Part shown: positions 43,551-54,781 of the stretch, piece by piece
Position numbering within the stretch: the stretch's first letter is position 1
How the letters are laid out: each line of letters starts with the position of its first letter
Assembly (NCBI RefSeq): GCF_900639915.1
Contig: NZ_CAAAID010000014.1
Coordinates: 1-57,683, forward strand
Direction: 5' to 3'
Origin: Legionella nagasakiensis
GTDB lineage: Bacteria; Pseudomonadota; Gammaproteobacteria; Legionellales; Legionellaceae
Length of the DNA: 57,683 bases
Translations under genes and position numbers: made by a program
The notes under the pieces: model-generated
The model's database searches: none
What the model was told of the DNA's origin: nothing
The model's input: the letters and a program-made list of their open reading frames with translations, nothing else

Positions 43551-44009
43551 ATGGCCCGTGGTATTAATAAAGTAATACTTATAGGCAATGTTGGCGTTGA
43601 TCCTGAAGTACGTTATATGCCCAATGGCAATGCCGTTACAACGTTATCAATTGCCACAAGTGAAACATGGAAAGACAAGCAAACTGGCGATAAACAAGAA
43701 CGAACGGAGTGGCATCGCGTGGTTTGTTTTAACCGGCTTGGTGAAATTGCAGGCGAATACATTCGTAAAGGAACAAAACTTTATGTTGAGGGCAGTTTAC
43801 GTACAAGAAAATGGCAAGATCAACAAGGGCAAGATCGATACACCACTGAGATAGTCGCTTCTGACATTCAAATGCTCGACGGTAAAAACCAAACAGCAAC
43901 TTATCCCGAAGAGCAATCAATGACTCCAACTAATAAGACGGCAACAAAGCCTTCTCAAGGAGTATCTCAAGATGCCTTTGAAGAATTAGATGATGATATT
44001 CCTTTTTAA
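43551..44009 (+). CDS. ssb: Single-stranded DNA-binding protein
   Basis: 152 residues. The OB-fold domain is at 1-112 ([52 protein letters not shown]). A short Gln/Thr/Pro-rich disordered linker and the conserved acidic tip DDDIPF follow, the docking site for repair and replication partners. The linker is shorter than in E. coli (178 residues). A -10-like TATAAT lies at 43510-43515. The gene ends just before a strong terminator. Confidence 0.97.
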   Translation: MARGINKVILIGNVGVDPEVRYMPNGNAVTTLSIATSETWKDKQTGDKQERTEWHRVVCFNRLGEIAGEYIRKGTKLYVEGSLRTRKWQDQQGQDRYTTEIVASDIQMLDGKNQTATYPEEQSMTPTNKTATKPSQGVSQDAFEELDDDIPF

Positions 44010-44025
44010 AAACCATCTTAAAGTA

Positions 44026-44054
44026 AAAAAGGCCAGGTTAACCTGGCCTTTTTT
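44026..44054. terminator. Bidirectional rho-independent terminator between ssb and rplQ
   Basis: AAAAAAGGCCAGGTT faces AACCTGGCCTTTTTT: a perfect GC-rich stem with A-tract before and T-tract after. It can terminate transcription from both ssb (plus strand) and the ribosomal cluster (minus strand). Confidence 0.95.
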
Positions 44055-44074
44055 ATACAGGTATATAAATCGCT

Positions 44075-44458
44075 TCATTCTTCTGTATTACTTTCTGCAG
44101 TGGGTCTATCCACAAGCTCAACAACGGCCATTGGTGCATTATCACCAACACGATAACCGCATTTTAAAACACGAACATACCCACCTGGTCTTTTATTATA
44201 ACGAGGACCAAGCGTTGTAAATAATTTACCAACGGCACCTTTACTACGCAACTTGTCAAATACTTGCCGTCTAGTAGCTACTGAGTCAACTTTGCTCGTT
44301 GTTATCAGTGGCTCAATGTACCGTCTTAATTCTTTTGCCTTTGGTAAAGTTGTTTTAATGATCTCATGTTCAATTAAAGAACAACACATGTTAGCAAACA
44401 TGGCTTTTCTATGGCTGCTTGTCCTGCCTAAGTTTCGGCCGGTATTACGGTGACGCAT
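44075..44458 (-). CDS. rplQ: 50S ribosomal protein bL17
   Basis: 127 residues beginning [20 protein letters not shown], with [24 protein letters not shown] and [21 protein letters not shown]. The start is ATG 44458 after a short gap from rpoA; the open frame upstream runs into rpoA. It is the last gene of the alpha operon. Confidence 0.98.
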   Translation of the reverse strand: MRHRNTGRNLGRTSSHRKAMFANMCCSLIEHEIIKTTLPKAKELRRYIEPLITTSKVDSVATRRQVFDKLRSKGAVGKLFTTLGPRYNKRPGGYVRVLKCGYRVGDNAPMAVVELVDRPTAESNTEE

Positions 44459-44475
44459 AATTATAACTCCTAATT

Positions 44476-45468
44476 TTACTCGCCAAGGTTTTCTGGCGGC
44501 CAATTCTCTAGTTTCATCCCCAATGATAATGAGCGTGATGCTAATACATCTTTAATTTCAGTGAGGGATTTTTTACCTAAGTTAGGCGTTTTTAATAACT
44601 CAGTTTCAGTTTTTTGTACCAAGTCCCCTATGTAATATATATTTTCCGCTTTCAAGCAATTGGCTGAACGTACGGTTAATTCCAAATCATCCACAGGCCG
44701 CAGTAAGATTGGATCAAACTGGTTTTGTTCCTTATGATCATGACGAGATTCCTCAAATTTCATATCTACAAACGAATGCAATTGTCTTTGCAGTATACTT
44801 GCAGAAATGCGTATGGCTTCCTCAGGATCAATAGTACCATTTGTTTGCAGATCAATCGTAAGCTTATCCAAATCCGTGCGATTTTCTACACGAGCATTAT
44901 CAACAAAATAAGCCACTTTTTTTACAGGTGAAAAGGTGCTATCAATTTTCAGTTTACCAACTGATTTTTCTTGAATTTCATCCTCTAGTAATCGTACAAA
45001 TGTTTCTGTTGACCGATAACCAACCCCTCTTTCTACTTTCAGAGTCATGTCCAATTTTCCATGCTCGTTCAGATTTGCGATTACAAAATCAGGATTCAAA
45101 ACCTCAACACCATGTGTCAATTGAATATCGCCTGCAGTAACCTGGCATGGACCTTTTTTATTTAAGGTAAGAGTAGCTTCATGACCTACAGAAATTTTAA
45201 CGGCCACTTCTTTGAGATTAAGAAGGATATTAACAACATCTTCTTGAACCCCTTCGATGGTACTGTATTCATGTAATACACCATCAATAGTTGCCTCAGT
45301 GATTGCACTTCCTGGCATGGATGACATCAAAATTCGCCGTAAAGCGTTACCAAGTGTGTGGCCAAACCCACGCTCTAATGGTTCCAGTACAATACGCGAA
45401 TGATTAGGGGTCTCAGATTGTACTTTCAAGACCTTAGGGGTTAGCATTTCATTAATATCAGTATACAT
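44476..45468 (-). CDS. rpoA: RNA polymerase subunit alpha
   Basis: 330 residues. The N-terminal assembly domain has [22 protein letters not shown] and [12 protein letters not shown]-type segments. The flexible linker is followed by the C-terminal domain (about 250-330) with the UP-element and activator-contacting helix [16 protein letters not shown] and [16 protein letters not shown]. Its length matches E. coli alpha (329). Confidence 0.99.
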   Translation of the reverse strand: MYTDINEMLTPKVLKVQSETPNHSRIVLEPLERGFGHTLGNALRRILMSSMPGSAITEATIDGVLHEYSTIEGVQEDVVNILLNLKEVAVKISVGHEATLTLNKKGPCQVTAGDIQLTHGVEVLNPDFVIANLNEHGKLDMTLKVERGVGYRSTETFVRLLEDEIQEKSVGKLKIDSTFSPVKKVAYFVDNARVENRTDLDKLTIDLQTNGTIDPEEAIRISASILQRQLHSFVDMKFEESRHDHKEQNQFDPILLRPVDDLELTVRSANCLKAENIYYIGDLVQKTETELLKTPNLGKKSLTEIKDVLASRSLSLGMKLENWPPENLGE

Positions 45469-45486
45469 TCGGCTATGTCTCCGATC

Positions 45487-46107
45487 TTACTTTGAGTAAA
45501 GTTCTACCACCAGGTTAACGTTAAAATCAGGAGGTAAATCATTTAATGTTGGATACGTAGAAAAGGTTCCTTTAAAAGAAGCCAACTCAACAGTCAACCA
45601 ATCACACGGAGCTCGTTGCTCAGATAAGGCAATTGCGGCTTGTATACGCCCCTGCTCTCTTGCCTTCTGGCGAATTGAAACCACATCACCAGCTGCAACA
45701 AGGTAAGATGGTATATTAACAACTTGATCATTCACCAAAATAGCTTTATGAGCCACAAGCTGACGCGCTTCCGCACGTGTACTTGCAAACCCCATTCGAT
45801 AGACGACATTATCTAATCGGCTTTCTAATAACACCAGTAAATTTTCGCCAGTTGACCCTTTTTTACGAGCAGCTATCTTGTAATAATTTCGGAATTGTTT
45901 TTCCAAAACCCCGTAAAGTCTTCGAATTTTTTGCTTTTCCCGCAATTGAAGACCATAATCGCTTAAACGCGGCCGTTTATCACCATGTTGTCCGGGTTGT
46001 TTTTCCGACTTGCATTTGGATTTGTGATCTCGCACACCACTTTTAAGTAACAAATCGGTCCCTTCTCTTCGTGATAATTTACACTTTGGACCAAGGTATC
46101 TAGCCAT
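45487..46107 (-). CDS. rpsD: 30S ribosomal protein uS4
   Basis: 206 residues starting [19 protein letters not shown], with QPGQHG, the [15 protein letters not shown] segment and the S4 RNA-binding fold ([23 protein letters not shown]). C9 and C32 remain of the N-terminal zinc site found in some S4 proteins, but the partner Cys are absent. The start is ATG 46107. The E. coli homologue also represses the alpha operon. Confidence 0.98.
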   Translation of the reverse strand: MARYLGPKCKLSRREGTDLLLKSGVRDHKSKCKSEKQPGQHGDKRPRLSDYGLQLREKQKIRRLYGVLEKQFRNYYKIAARKKGSTGENLLVLLESRLDNVVYRMGFASTRAEARQLVAHKAILVNDQVVNIPSYLVAAGDVVSIRQKAREQGRIQAAIALSEQRAPCDWLTVELASFKGTFSTYPTLNDLPPDFNVNLVVELYSK

Positions 46108-46123
46108 TGAGCACTCCTGAGAC

Positions 46124-46522
46124 TTACACGCGACGTTTTTTAGGTGGCTTACACCCATTATGAGGTATGCCAGTCACATCTGTTATTTCTACAATTTTGA
46201 ATTCCTGCGAAATTAATTCGCGAATACTTGATTCTCGCCCGGGGCCGGGTCCATGCACAAATACAGCAACGGATTTCATACCATATTCTTTTGCCACCGC
46301 AGCAGCTTTTTCAGTTGCTATCTGTGCAGCATAAGGTGTACTTTTACGTGAGCCTCTAAACCCAGAACCACCCGAAGTTGCCCAGCACAAAGCATTACCT
46401 TGTCGATCAGTAAAGGTAATAATAGTATTATTAAATGATGCATGAACATGGACGATACCATCAGACACGACTCTTTTAACTTTTTTTCTAGCCTTTTGTT
46501 GCTTTGCCTTATTAATTGCCAT
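46124..46522 (-). CDS. rpsK: 30S ribosomal protein uS11
   Basis: 132 residues. Recognised by [39 protein letters not shown] and the C-terminal [11 protein letters not shown] and [12 protein letters not shown]. It forms part of the 30S platform near the mRNA exit. The very basic C-terminal end is complete. Confidence 0.98.
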   Translation of the reverse strand: MAINKAKQQKARKKVKRVVSDGIVHVHASFNNTIITFTDRQGNALCWATSGGSGFRGSRKSTPYAAQIATEKAAAVAKEYGMKSVAVFVHGPGPGRESSIRELISQEFKIVEITDVTGIPHNGCKPPKKRRV

Positions 46523-46543
46523 CTCAATTTCCTACATGAAAAA

Positions 46544-46900
46544 TCAAACTACCGTACCTTTTCTTCGGCCTTTTCGTGTTCTAGCATTTGTTTTTGTTCG
46601 TTGTCCCCGCAAAGGCAATCCTCTTCGATGCCGCAAACCTCTATAACAGCCCAAATCCATCAGCCGCTTAATATTCATGCTAACGACACGCCTTAAATCA
46701 CCCTCAACCGTCATTTTTGCTATCTCATTTCTGAACAATTCCAATTGTTCATCAGGTAATTCAGCCACTTTAGTCGTAGGCTCAACACCAACCTTTTTGC
46801 ATAACTTTAGAGATGTTGATTTTCCTATACCATAAATCGACATCAGTGCAATCACTACGTGCTTATTATCTGGTATATTAACACCTGCAATACGAGCCAT
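46544..46900 (-). CDS. rpsM: 30S ribosomal protein uS13
   Basis: 118 residues starting [19 protein letters not shown], with the helix-two-turn-helix ([17 protein letters not shown]) and the basic tail [19 protein letters not shown] that contacts tRNA in the P site. It is located in the 30S head. Confidence 0.98.
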   Translation of the reverse strand: MARIAGVNIPDNKHVVIALMSIYGIGKSTSLKLCKKVGVEPTTKVAELPDEQLELFRNEIAKMTVEGDLRRVVSMNIKRLMDLGCYRGLRHRRGLPLRGQRTKTNARTRKGRRKGTVV

Positions 46901-46977
46901 TCATTTCTCCGATAATTATTTGCTCTGCCGAAAGGGACAGAAGAATACTAGTTTCACAAAATAAAATCAAGCTTTAA

Positions 46978-47091
46978 CTAACCTTGCTTTTGCTTATGAC
47001 GCGCATCTTTACAAATCACACGAATTGAGCCACTGCGACGAATAATCTTGCAATTACGGCAAATGCGTTTAACTGATGCTCTAACTTTCAT
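46978..47091 (-). CDS. rpmJ: 50S ribosomal protein bL36, zinc-binding form
   Basis: A 37-residue protein read directly from the sequence: [19 protein letters not shown], then [18 protein letters not shown], stop TAG at 46978-46980. The zinc ligands C11, C14, C27 and H32 are all present, so it is the C+ form rather than the zinc-free paralogue. It lies between secY and rpsM as in E. coli. Confidence 0.96.
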   Translation of the reverse strand: MKVRASVKRICRNCKIIRRSGSIRVICKDARHKQKQG

Positions 47092-47110
47092 TATTAACTC
47101 CAAAAATAAA

Positions 47111-48439
47111 TCATAATAGACCAGGCAATTTCGTTCCCTTAAAATTGGCCTTTTTCATAAGTGAATCATATTGCTGAGTCATTAAATGAGCTTGTACCTG
47201 AGCAACAAAATCCATAATTACCACAACAATAATCAATAATGAAGTTCCTCCAAAATAAAAAGGAACATGCCATGTAAACATCAAAATTTGAGGAAGCAGA
47301 CAAACAAGCACTAAGTAAACTGCCCCCACCAAGGTTAATCTGGTCATAACATTATCGACGTATTTTGCAGTTTGTTCGCCAGGCCTAATTCCAGGAATAT
47401 ATGCTCCTGATTTTTTAAGATTGTCTGCTGTATCTTTGGGATTAAACACCAATGCCGTATAGAAAAATGCAAAAAACAGAATAGCCAATGCATAAACAAT
47501 TAGATATAAAGGCTGACCTGGCGATAAAGCCATGCCTATATCAGCCAACCAATCCATACCTTTCCCGCGTCCAAAAAACTGAGCCAAAGTGGCTGGTAAA
47601 AGTATGATACTAGACGCAAAAATAGGAGGGATTACGCCTGACATATTTATTTTTAAAGGCAAATGGCTAGATTGCGCAGCATACACTTTTCGACCTTGTG
47701 TTCTTTGTGCATAATTTACACGAATTCGCCTTTGCCCCCGTTCCATAAAAACAACAAAGCCTGTAACAACCACTACAATTACAGCAATAACCAGTAAAGT
47801 TAAAGCTTGCATTTGTCCTTCTTTTACCTGTTGCAAAATAGAGGCAATAGCTCCGGGCATGCTTGATACAATCCCAGAAAATATAATGAGAGATATTCCG
47901 TTTCCTACGCCTTTCTCAGTAATTTGCTCACCTAACCACATTAAAAACATTGTTCCTGTGACCAAAGTTACCACTGCCGTAAAATAGAAAGCAACATCCG
48001 GATGAAGTGCTATTTGCTGCCCGGCTAACCATCGTGCCATCCCCAAAGATTGGAATATGGAGAGGACAAGTGTCAAGTATCGGGTATATTGATTTATTTT
48101 ACGCCTACCAGACTCCCCTTCCTTTTTCAATTGCTCTAGTTTCGGAACAACAACAGAAAAAAGTTGGATCATAATAGAAGCAGAAATATAAGGCATAATC
48201 CCAATCGCAAAAACAGTAACCCTGGATAATGCCCCACCAGAAAACATATTGAACAAACCAAAAATGGTATTTTGTTGCTCACTGAAAAAATTGGCTAGCT
48301 TTTGTGGATCCAAACCAGGAACAGGTATATGCGCTCCCAGTCGATACACTAGTATTGCGAGGACAACAAACAGTAACCTTGATTTCAGCTCTGCTAATCC
48401 CCCGCGAGAGGGGATGGATCCTTGTTTCTGGTTTTTCAT
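47111..48439 (-). CDS. secY: Protein translocase subunit SecY
   Basis: 442 residues with ten membrane helices, the pore of the Sec translocon. N-terminal [22 protein letters not shown], plug-region [24 protein letters not shown] and [29 protein letters not shown] (cytoplasmic loop) are diagnostic. The start is ATG 48439, five bases after GAAGAG; the upstream GTG overlaps that site. It sits 2 bp after the rplO stop. Confidence 0.98.
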   Translation of the reverse strand: MKNQKQGSIPSRGGLAELKSRLLFVVLAILVYRLGAHIPVPGLDPQKLANFFSEQQNTIFGLFNMFSGGALSRVTVFAIGIMPYISASIMIQLFSVVVPKLEQLKKEGESGRRKINQYTRYLTLVLSIFQSLGMARWLAGQQIALHPDVAFYFTAVVTLVTGTMFLMWLGEQITEKGVGNGISLIIFSGIVSSMPGAIASILQQVKEGQMQALTLLVIAVIVVVVTGFVVFMERGQRRIRVNYAQRTQGRKVYAAQSSHLPLKINMSGVIPPIFASSIILLPATLAQFFGRGKGMDWLADIGMALSPGQPLYLIVYALAILFFAFFYTALVFNPKDTADNLKKSGAYIPGIRPGEQTAKYVDNVMTRLTLVGAVYLVLVCLLPQILMFTWHVPFYFGGTSLLIIVVVIMDFVAQVQAHLMTQQYDSLMKKANFKGTKLPGLL

Positions 48440-48441
48440 AT

Positions 48442-48876
48442 TCACTCTTCTATACTTCCGCCAAGATCTTCGATTGCTTTACGTGCACCTTTTGTAACTC
48501 GCAAGCCTTTAATCTTAACAGCAGTAGAAAGTTCGCCAGAAAGTATGATCTTTGCATCACGCATTGATTTATTAACAATGCCAGCTGCTTTCAATGCATC
48601 CATATCAATGACATCTGCATTTACTTTTGTCAATTCAGTTAAAGTAATCTCGTCAATCAACTTACCCACACGAGATTTAAAACCCAATTTAGGAAGCCGA
48701 CGCTGAATAGGCATTTGACCACCCTCAAAATTGATTTTATGGTAGCCACCTGCTCTTGCTTTTTGTCCCTTATGTCCTCGACCACTGGTTTTACCAAGCC
48801 CTGAGCCTATTCCTCGCCCTAACCGTTTTCGCTCAGTACGGGAACCCAGTGCAGGTGAAAGTGAATTTAAATTCAT
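48442..48876 (-). CDS. rplO: 50S ribosomal protein uL15
   Basis: 144 residues. It begins [20 protein letters not shown] and has the glycine-rich RNA-binding segment [22 protein letters not shown] followed by [17 protein letters not shown]. The start is ATG 48876, overlapping the rpmD stop by one base; an upstream in-frame codon at 48885 lies within rpmD. Confidence 0.98.
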   Translation of the reverse strand: MNLNSLSPALGSRTERKRLGRGIGSGLGKTSGRGHKGQKARAGGYHKINFEGGQMPIQRRLPKLGFKSRVGKLIDEITLTELTKVNADVIDMDALKAAGIVNKSMRDAKIILSGELSTAVKIKGLRVTKGARKAIEDLGGSIEE

Positions 48877-49061
48877 TATGCGCACTCCTCGACCTTCAAC
48901 AAATAATCAATCTGGCGAATTAATCCACGAATTGCAGGATTATCCTGGTGAATGGCCACGCTATTCATTTTACGCAGTCGCAATTGTTTAGCGATTTCAA
49001 TATGCTTTGGCATACGTCCAATCAAGCTTTTGATCAAAGTGATTTTTATTTTACTCATCAT
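48876..49061 (-). CDS. rpmD: 50S ribosomal protein uL30
   Basis: 61 residues: [37 protein letters not shown] and [12 protein letters not shown]. Its ATG shares the last A of the rpsE TAA stop. ATG 49058 is an alternative start, giving 60 residues. Confidence 0.97.
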   Translation of the reverse strand: MMSKIKITLIKSLIGRMPKHIEIAKQLRLRKMNSVAIHQDNPAIRGLIRQIDYLLKVEECA

Positions 49062-49567
49062 TAACCCACCATTACTTCTTCAATGGTTTTGCCCCTTTTG
49101 GCAGCAACATAATCAGGTGTCCCAACATTCGTCAAGGCATTTATTGTTGCACGAACAATATTGCTTGGATTTGTCGAACCAATACTTTTTGCAAGAATAT
49201 TCTGTACACCAAGAACTTCTAATACAGCTCTCATAGCACCACCAGCAATGATTCCTGTTCCTTCGCTCGCCGGTTTCATAAACACCTTTGAAGCACCAAA
49301 GCTGCGTGTTATTTCATGATGAATGGTTTTTCCAGCTAATGGAACATACACCATATTTTTTCGAGCTTGGTCCATCGCTTTTTGTATTGCAATAGGAACT
49401 TCACGAGCCTTCCCTCGTCCAAACCCTACTTTACCCTTACCATCACCAACGACAACCAGAACCGCAAAGCCAAATACACGGCCACCTTTAACGACTTTTG
49501 CCGTACGCGTCACCGACACCAGCTTTTCTTGGTAACCATCAGTTTTTGTTGTTTCATCTAATGCCAT
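49061..49567 (-). CDS. rpsE: 30S ribosomal protein uS5
   Basis: 168 residues. The double-stranded RNA-binding-like N-domain has [20 protein letters not shown] and [20 protein letters not shown]. The C-domain has [22 protein letters not shown] and [19 protein letters not shown]. It is involved in decoding fidelity. Confidence 0.98.
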   Translation of the reverse strand: MALDETTKTDGYQEKLVSVTRTAKVVKGGRVFGFAVLVVVGDGKGKVGFGRGKAREVPIAIQKAMDQARKNMVYVPLAGKTIHHEITRSFGASKVFMKPASEGTGIIAGGAMRAVLEVLGVQNILAKSIGSTNPSNIVRATINALTNVGTPDYVAAKRGKTIEEVMVG

Positions 49568-49576
49568 AACCGATCC

Positions 49577-49933
49577 TTAAAAATCCAACCCTGCTTCACG
49601 AGCAGCTTCAGCAAGTGCTTTCACACGACCATGATATTTATAGCCAGCACGATCAAAAGCAACCTTGATAACATCTTTCTCTTTTGCACGTTTCGCTAAC
49701 AACTTACCCACTTGCATTGCCTGCTCACATTTGTTTCCGGTCAAGCTGGCTTTTAATTCTTTATCCAATGTTGATGAGGAAACAAGAACCTCATCACCAT
49801 TTTTACTAGGTCTCACAATTTGTGAATAGATATGAGACGCACTTCGATATACGACTAACCTTGGTCGTTCTGAATTACGAATAACGGCTTTTACTTTAGA
49901 ACCACGTCTTTTTCGGGCTGCATACTTATTCAT
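49577..49933 (-). CDS. rplR: 50S ribosomal protein uL18
   Basis: 118 residues: ARKRRGSKVKAVIRNSERPRL, SASHIYSQIV and the C-terminal DRAGYKYHGRVKALAEAAREAGLDF. It binds 5S rRNA with uL5. Confidence 0.98.
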   Translation of the reverse strand: MNKYAARKRRGSKVKAVIRNSERPRLVVYRSASHIYSQIVRPSKNGDEVLVSSSTLDKELKASLTGNKCEQAMQVGKLLAKRAKEKDVIKVAFDRAGYKYHGRVKALAEAAREAGLDF

Positions 49934-49943
49934 ACTTTATACC

Positions 49944-50486
49944 TTATTTCTTTTTCGCTTCTTTACGAACAATAACTTCGCCAGCATATTTAATGCCTTT
50001 CCCTTTATAAGGCTCTGGTGGTCTAAATCCGCGAATTTCTGCAGCAACCTGCCCAAGCAACTGCTTATCAATACTCTTCAAAAGCACCGTTGTATTGCTT
50101 GGTGTTTCTACAGCAACCCCCTCAGGCAACTTATATTCCACGGGATGAGAGAATCCTAGAGATAAAGAAATTGACTTTCCCTTGGCTTGTGCACGGTATC
50201 CAACCCCAACAAGTTCCATGGTAATTTCAAACCCGGTCGTCACACCTTTAACCATGTTGTTAACCAAAGCACGTGCCGTACCTGCCTGAGCCCAAGCATT
50301 AGGATCATTAGACGCAGGTTTAAAAAGAATTTCATTAGCATTTTCTTCGGATTTATTTATATTGACCAACTTATTTTTATGCTGTGTCAATGCACCTTTA
50401 GGCCCTTTTACTGTTATCGTATCTTTATCAATAGATAGCTCAACATTTGCCGGCAGTACAATTGGGGCTTTCGCTACTCTAGACAT
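49944..50486 (-). CDS. rplF: 50S ribosomal protein uL6
   Basis: 180 residues in two related domains. MSRVAKAPIVLPANVELSI starts the first. The second ends with RGFRPPEPYKGKGIKYAGE, the C-terminal signature near the GTPase-associated centre. Confidence 0.98.
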   Translation of the reverse strand: MSRVAKAPIVLPANVELSIDKDTITVKGPKGALTQHKNKLVNINKSEENANEILFKPASNDPNAWAQAGTARALVNNMVKGVTTGFEITMELVGVGYRAQAKGKSISLSLGFSHPVEYKLPEGVAVETPSNTTVLLKSIDKQLLGQVAAEIRGFRPPEPYKGKGIKYAGEVIVRKEAKKK

Positions 50487-50503
50487 ATCTATCCTCGTTT
50501 GTA

Positions 50504-50893
50504 TTACGCCACTTCACAAATAAGCTCGCCGCCCACGCCGCGTTCTTTTGCTGCAATATGAGTCATCACACCTTTAGAGGTTGACAAAATTGCAATTCCA
50601 AATCCTGGCACAGGAGATAACGCTTTTACTGATTTATAAACCCGTAGCCCTGGACGACTAACACGCTGAATTCGCTCGATTACTGGCTTTCCATGATAAT
50701 ATTTAAGCTGTAAAGTGATTTCTTTTTGATTATTTTCACAAGCATCAACGCTATATCCAACAATATAGCCTTCTTCTTTCAATACTCTTGCGATTTCTTC
50801 TTTTAAATTAGACGACATCATTGTTACAGATTGATGCTTCGCTCTCTGACCATTCCGTATTCGGGTCAGCATATCTGCAACTGGATCATGCAT
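50504..50893 (-). CDS. rpsH: 30S ribosomal protein uS8
   Basis: 129 residues: [34 protein letters not shown] and [21 protein letters not shown], ending GGELICEVA. The start is ATG 50893; the longer open frame to 50995 enters rpsN. uS8 binds the central domain of 16S rRNA, and in E. coli it represses the spc operon. Confidence 0.98.
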   Translation of the reverse strand: MHDPVADMLTRIRNGQRAKHQSVTMMSSNLKEEIARVLKEEGYIVGYSVDACENNQKEITLQLKYYHGKPVIERIQRVSRPGLRVYKSVKALSPVPGFGIAILSTSKGVMTHIAAKERGVGGELICEVA

Positions 50894-50925
50894 ACTCACA
50901 TTTGTTCTCCAATGAATAATGGTTT

Positions 50926-51228
50926 TTACCAGCTGGATTTTCTGCCACCAGTGACATTTCCAGTCATTAACTGCTGACGCAAGCAAATCCTGCAAAGTCC
51001 GAACTTACGATAAACGGCATGTGGTCTTCCGCACTGTTGACAACGGGTCGTATGTCGGACAGGATTTGAATTAACAGGTAACTTAGCCAACTTAGCTTGC
51101 GCTGCCATGATTGTATCAAAATCATCTGATGATTTAATGATATTCTTTAACTCAGATCTTCGACTCCGATACTTATCAACCAAACGACCCTTTTTACTTT
51201 CACGTGCTATAATTGATTTTTTAGCCAC
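50926..51228 (-). CDS. rpsN: 30S ribosomal protein uS14, long form with zinc-type Cys
   Basis: 100 residues. The length is that of the long S14 of gammaproteobacteria, but two CxxC pairs (C63, C66 and C79, C82 in RCQQCGRPH and GLCRICLRQ) form a potential zinc site. E. coli S14 lacks these Cys. The C-terminal end GGRKSSW is standard. Confidence 0.97.
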   Translation of the reverse strand: MAKKSIIARESKKGRLVDKYRSRRSELKNIIKSSDDFDTIMAAQAKLAKLPVNSNPVRHTTRCQQCGRPHAVYRKFGLCRICLRQQLMTGNVTGGRKSSW

Positions 51229-51241
51229 AATATTACCCTTC

Positions 51242-51793
51242 TTATTTTCTGTCTCTATCTCTTAAAGGAAGATTGAAAGCTTCCAATAGTGCTTTTGCTT
51301 CTTCATTGGTCTTGGCACTTGTTGTTATACATATATCCAAACCACGAATACCATCAATCTTATCAAAGTCAATTTCAGGAAAAACAATTTGCTCTTGGAT
51401 GCCCATACTGTAATTTCCGGTACCATCAAATGATTTTGGATTCAGGCCACGAAAATCTCTAACCCTCGGCAAAGCAACCGTTATTAGTCGATCAAGAAAC
51501 TCATACATATGATTATTACGCAGAGTCACTTTACACCCGACAGGCCACCCCTCACGAATTTTAAAACCAGCGATGGATTTTTTAGCTTTAGTAATTACAG
51601 GTTTTTGACCAGATATTCTTGTCATATCCTCTAAAGCAAAATTCATAACCTTTTTATCACCAACCGCTTCGCCAACACCCATATTGAGTGTTATTTTTTT
51701 AATTCGTGGTACTTGCATGATACTTTTATAGCCGAATTTTTGCATCATCATATCGACTACTTCTTTATTATAAAACTCTTTCAATCTAGCCAT
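51242..51793 (-). CDS. rplE: 50S ribosomal protein uL5
   Basis: 183 residues: the [23 protein letters not shown]-type segment, [20 protein letters not shown] and [21 protein letters not shown]. It binds 5S rRNA and contacts P-site tRNA. The start is ATG 51793 ([14 protein letters not shown]); ATG 51802 is three codons upstream. Confidence 0.97.
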   Translation of the reverse strand: MARLKEFYNKEVVDMMMQKFGYKSIMQVPRIKKITLNMGVGEAVGDKKVMNFALEDMTRISGQKPVITKAKKSIAGFKIREGWPVGCKVTLRNNHMYEFLDRLITVALPRVRDFRGLNPKSFDGTGNYSMGIQEQIVFPEIDFDKIDGIRGLDICITTSAKTNEEAKALLEAFNLPLRDRDRK

Positions 51794-51807
51794 TTCCATC
51801 ACCTAAA

Positions 51808-52134
51808 TTAAACAAGGTCAACGACTTCATTATTGGATTTAAAATACCTTACCTTGTGCTTGTTGCCATCTTTTTCAATGAACTTGAATCCAACTCTATC
51901 TGCTTTTTTAGTAACAGGATTATATAAAGCCACATTTGAAACATCTAATGGAGCCTCTTTAGATATAATTCCACCTTTTTGACCTAGTTGTGGATTAGGC
52001 TTAACATGTTTTTTTATTAAATTTGCGCCTTCGACAATAAGCTTATTATCAATTACACGTACTACTTTGCCTATATGACTTTTGCTTTTTCCAGCAATCA
52101 CAACAACTGTATCGCCTTTTCTAATGCGTTTCAT
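51808..52134 (-). CDS. rplX: 50S ribosomal protein uL24
   Basis: 108 residues with a KOW motif at the N-terminus ([21 protein letters not shown]), then [16 protein letters not shown] and [14 protein letters not shown]. An early 50S assembly initiator binding the 5' end of 23S rRNA. Confidence 0.98.
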   Translation of the reverse strand: MKRIRKGDTVVVIAGKSKSHIGKVVRVIDNKLIVEGANLIKKHVKPNPQLGQKGGIISKEAPLDVSNVALYNPVTKKADRVGFKFIEKDGNKHKVRYFKSNNEVVDLV

Positions 52135-52146
52135 AAATAATCCTTC

Positions 52147-52512
52147 TCATAATACTTCAGCAGCGAGAGATATGATTTTCATAAATCGCTCTCTTAGTTC
52201 ACGCGTCACCGGTCCGAATATTCGAGTCCCAATCGGCTCATGCTGGTTGTTTAAAAGTACAGCCGCATTTCCATCAAATCGTATCAGCGAACCATCATCA
52301 CGACGAACCCCTTGACTGGTACGCACAACAACGGCATTCATAACCGCACCTTTCTTAACCTTGCTACGTGGTATAGCTTCTTTAACACTAACTTTGATAA
52401 TATCCCCCACACGAGCATATCGTCTGTGTGAGCCACCAAGCACCTTGATACACATCACTTTGCGCGCACCGCTATTGTCCGCGACATCGAGCACGGTCTG
52501 CATTTGTATCAT
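52147..52512 (-). CDS. rplN: 50S ribosomal protein uL14
   Basis: 121 residues starting [20 protein letters not shown], with [20 protein letters not shown] and [13 protein letters not shown]. It lies at the subunit interface and is the target of the silencing factor RsfS. It is the first gene of the spc part of the cluster; the 89-bp gap before it may hold its promoter. Confidence 0.98.
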   Translation of the reverse strand: MIQMQTVLDVADNSGARKVMCIKVLGGSHRRYARVGDIIKVSVKEAIPRSKVKKGAVMNAVVVRTSQGVRRDDGSLIRFDGNAAVLLNNQHEPIGTRIFGPVTRELRERFMKIISLAAEVL

Positions 52513-52601
52513 CTTATTCTCCAGATCTAATTTTGACCAGAAAAAGGCTGCTGATTATATCAGCCTTACTGGATTTTTAAAAGGGCATCAAATCACGAAA
52601 A

Positions 52602-52856
52602 TCAGGAAATTACCTCGATGAGTTCCCAAGACTTTGTTTTAGAAAGTGGCCTGGTCTCACGAATCTTAACGGTATTACCAATTTTGGAAACTTGATTCTC
52701 ATCGTGCGCATGCAATTTTGTTCGACGTTTAATCATTTTTCCATATTTAGGGTGCTTAACAGTTCGTTCTACCATGACAACAATAGTTTTTTGCATTTTA
52801 TCACTAATAACTTTTCCAACTACTGTTCTGGCATTTGTCTCACTATTTGACATCAC
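52602..52856 (-). CDS. rpsQ: 30S ribosomal protein uS17
   Basis: 84 residues: the OB-fold segment [41 protein letters not shown] and the terminal [18 protein letters not shown]. Its start overlaps the rpmC stop by 14 bp. Confidence 0.98.
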   Translation of the reverse strand: MMSNSETNARTVVGKVISDKMQKTIVVMVERTVKHPKYGKMIKRRTKLHAHDENQVSKIGNTVKIRETRPLSKTKSWELIEVIS

Positions 52857-53049
52857 TATTTCCTGCCTTTTCAGTCATAATTGTTTTAATTCTTGCAATT
52901 GAGCGGCGTACTTGTCGTACAAGATGCGTCTTATCTAATGTGCCATTCGCCTTTTTTAAACGCATGTTAAACTGTTCTTTACGTAATGAAAGTAACTCAT
53001 TTTGCAATTCATCAACCGTCATATTTCTTAATTCACTATTATCTTTCAT
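52843..53049 (-). CDS. rpmC: 50S ribosomal protein uL29
   Basis: A 68-residue helical hairpin: [21 protein letters not shown] and [19 protein letters not shown]. It sits by the peptide exit tunnel, where it helps bind SRP and trigger factor. It shares one base with the rplP stop. Confidence 0.97.
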   Translation of the reverse strand: MKDNSELRNMTVDELQNELLSLRKEQFNMRLKKANGTLDKTHLVRQVRRSIARIKTIMTEKAGNSDVK

Positions 53050-53462
53050 TACATCACCTTACGCTCTTCAAACGCTACTTTGAAAGGAAGTTTCGCTTTA
53101 GCAAGATCAAATGCTTCAATGGCAAGCTCTCGACTCACCCCTTCCATTTCAAAAAGCATCTTGCCCGGTTGAATTTGAGCCACCCAATATTCAACATTAC
53201 CTTTTCCTTTCCCTTGCCGAACTTCTAAAGGTTTTTGGGTGATCGGCTTGTCAGGAAAGACCCGAATCCATATTTTCCCGCCACGCTTAACATGACGCGT
53301 CATCGCTCGCCTTGCCGCTTCTATTTGACGGGCTGTCAAGCGACCTCTTTCTATTGCTTTTAAACCAAATTCACCAAAGCTAACCTTAGAGCCTCTTTGT
53401 GCAAGCCCTCGATTTCGCCCTTTCATTTGTTTACGATATTTAGTACGTTTTGGCTGTAACAT
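53049..53462 (-). CDS. rplP: 50S ribosomal protein uL16
   Basis: 137 residues: [41 protein letters not shown] and the [14 protein letters not shown] loop. It contacts the A-site tRNA and contains the position hydroxylated by RoxA in E. coli. Confidence 0.98.
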   Translation of the reverse strand: MLQPKRTKYRKQMKGRNRGLAQRGSKVSFGEFGLKAIERGRLTARQIEAARRAMTRHVKRGGKIWIRVFPDKPITQKPLEVRQGKGKGNVEYWVAQIQPGKMLFEMEGVSRELAIEAFDLAKAKLPFKVAFEERKVM

Positions 53463-53478
53463 GATTGTAAATCCTCAC

Positions 53479-54135
53479 TTACTTGGTCGTGTCATTACTA
53501 CGGCTCTTTTGAGGCACGCTTTCCCCCTTAAAGATCCAAACTTTGACACCAATAATCCCGTAGGTGGTTTTTGACTCAGCCGTACCATAATCAATATCAG
53601 CACGAAATGTATGCAAGGGAACACGGCCTTCACGATACCATTCACTACGAGCAATCTCTGCGCCGCCAAGTCGACCACTAACACAAATTTTAATGCCTTT
53701 GGCGCCTGCCTTTAACGCAGAGGTTACAGCACGCTTCATGGCACGTCTAAACATAACACGCTGTTCCAATTGCTGAGCGATGCCTTCGGCAACAAGCGTT
53801 GCATCAAGCTCAGGTTTTCGTACTTCTTCTATATTGAGGTGCACAGGAACCTCAAGTTTTGAAGAAATCTCAGCACGCAGTGATTCAATACCACCACCTT
53901 TTTTTCCAATAATAACGCCTGGTCTTGCAGAGTAGATAGTAACCACAGCGTTATTCGCAGGGCGTTCTATCTGAATTCGACTTACTGCAGCAGACATCAA
54001 CTTATTCTTTAATTCTTTACGGAGGTTTATGTCTTGGTTTAATAGCTGCGCGTAATTTTTACTTGCAAACCACTTGGAATTCCAATCTTTAATAATACCT
54101 AACCGTATGCCAATTGGGTTAACTTTCTGTCCCAT
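53479..54135 (-). CDS. rpsC: 30S ribosomal protein uS3
   Basis: 218 residues. The N-terminal KH domain has [19 protein letters not shown]; the C-terminal domain has [23 protein letters not shown]. Part of the mRNA entry channel helicase. Confidence 0.98.
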   Translation of the reverse strand: MGQKVNPIGIRLGIIKDWNSKWFASKNYAQLLNQDINLRKELKNKLMSAAVSRIQIERPANNAVVTIYSARPGVIIGKKGGGIESLRAEISSKLEVPVHLNIEEVRKPELDATLVAEGIAQQLEQRVMFRRAMKRAVTSALKAGAKGIKICVSGRLGGAEIARSEWYREGRVPLHTFRADIDYGTAESKTTYGIIGVKVWIFKGESVPQKSRSNDTTK

Positions 54136-54137
54136 TG

Positions 54138-54473
54138 TTATTCCTCATCAGACACTTTAATGGTGATATGACATGTGCGCTTGGAAATTCTGTTCGCACG
54201 CCCTTTGGCACGAGCACGAATGCGCTTCAGCGTTGCAGCCTCATCCACACATACCATACCTACTTTTAGTTCGTCGATATCTGCGCCATTATTATTCTCT
54301 GCATTAGCAATTGCAGATTCCAATAATTTCAGCATCAATTGAGCTCCCTTTTTGGGAGTAAACTTAAGGACATCGATTGCACTTGAAACGTTCATATTAC
54401 GTATCATATTTGCAACCAACCTGCCTTTTTGTGCTGATAAAGGGGCATTTCTTAATTTAGCTGTAACTTCCAT
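54138..54473 (-). CDS. rplV: 50S ribosomal protein uL22
   Basis: 111 residues: [39 protein letters not shown] and the tunnel-lining hairpin with [20 protein letters not shown]. Its beta-hairpin reaches the exit tunnel, where macrolide resistance changes map. Confidence 0.98.
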   Translation of the reverse strand: MEVTAKLRNAPLSAQKGRLVANMIRNMNVSSAIDVLKFTPKKGAQLMLKLLESAIANAENNNGADIDELKVGMVCVDEAATLKRIRARAKGRANRISKRTCHITIKVSDEE

Positions 54474-54482
54474 CGCTGCCTC

Positions 54483-54761
54483 TTACTTACCTTTGGCCTT
54501 TCTGTCACCAGCATGGCCTTTAAATGTTCGAGTCATGGCAAACTCACCTAATTTATGACCAACCATGTTATCTGTAATAAACACGGGAACATGATCACGA
54601 CCGTTATGAACTGCGATGGTCAAATCGATCATTTCAGGAATAATCGTTGAACGCCGCGACCAAGTTTTAATTGGCTTTTTCGATTTAGACGCAACTGCTG
54701 CCTCAATTTTAGTCAGCAGATGCTGATCAACAAAAGGACCTTTTCTTATAGAACGTGCCAC
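54483..54761 (-). CDS. rpsS: 30S ribosomal protein uS19
   Basis: 92 residues: [41 protein letters not shown] and [20 protein letters not shown]. It is located in the 30S head, where RimM (also in this window) assists its assembly. Confidence 0.98.
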   Translation of the reverse strand: MARSIRKGPFVDQHLLTKIEAAVASKSKKPIKTWSRRSTIIPEMIDLTIAVHNGRDHVPVFITDNMVGHKLGEFAMTRTFKGHAGDRKAKGK

Positions 54762-54781
54762 CTTGATATCCTCTTAATTAA

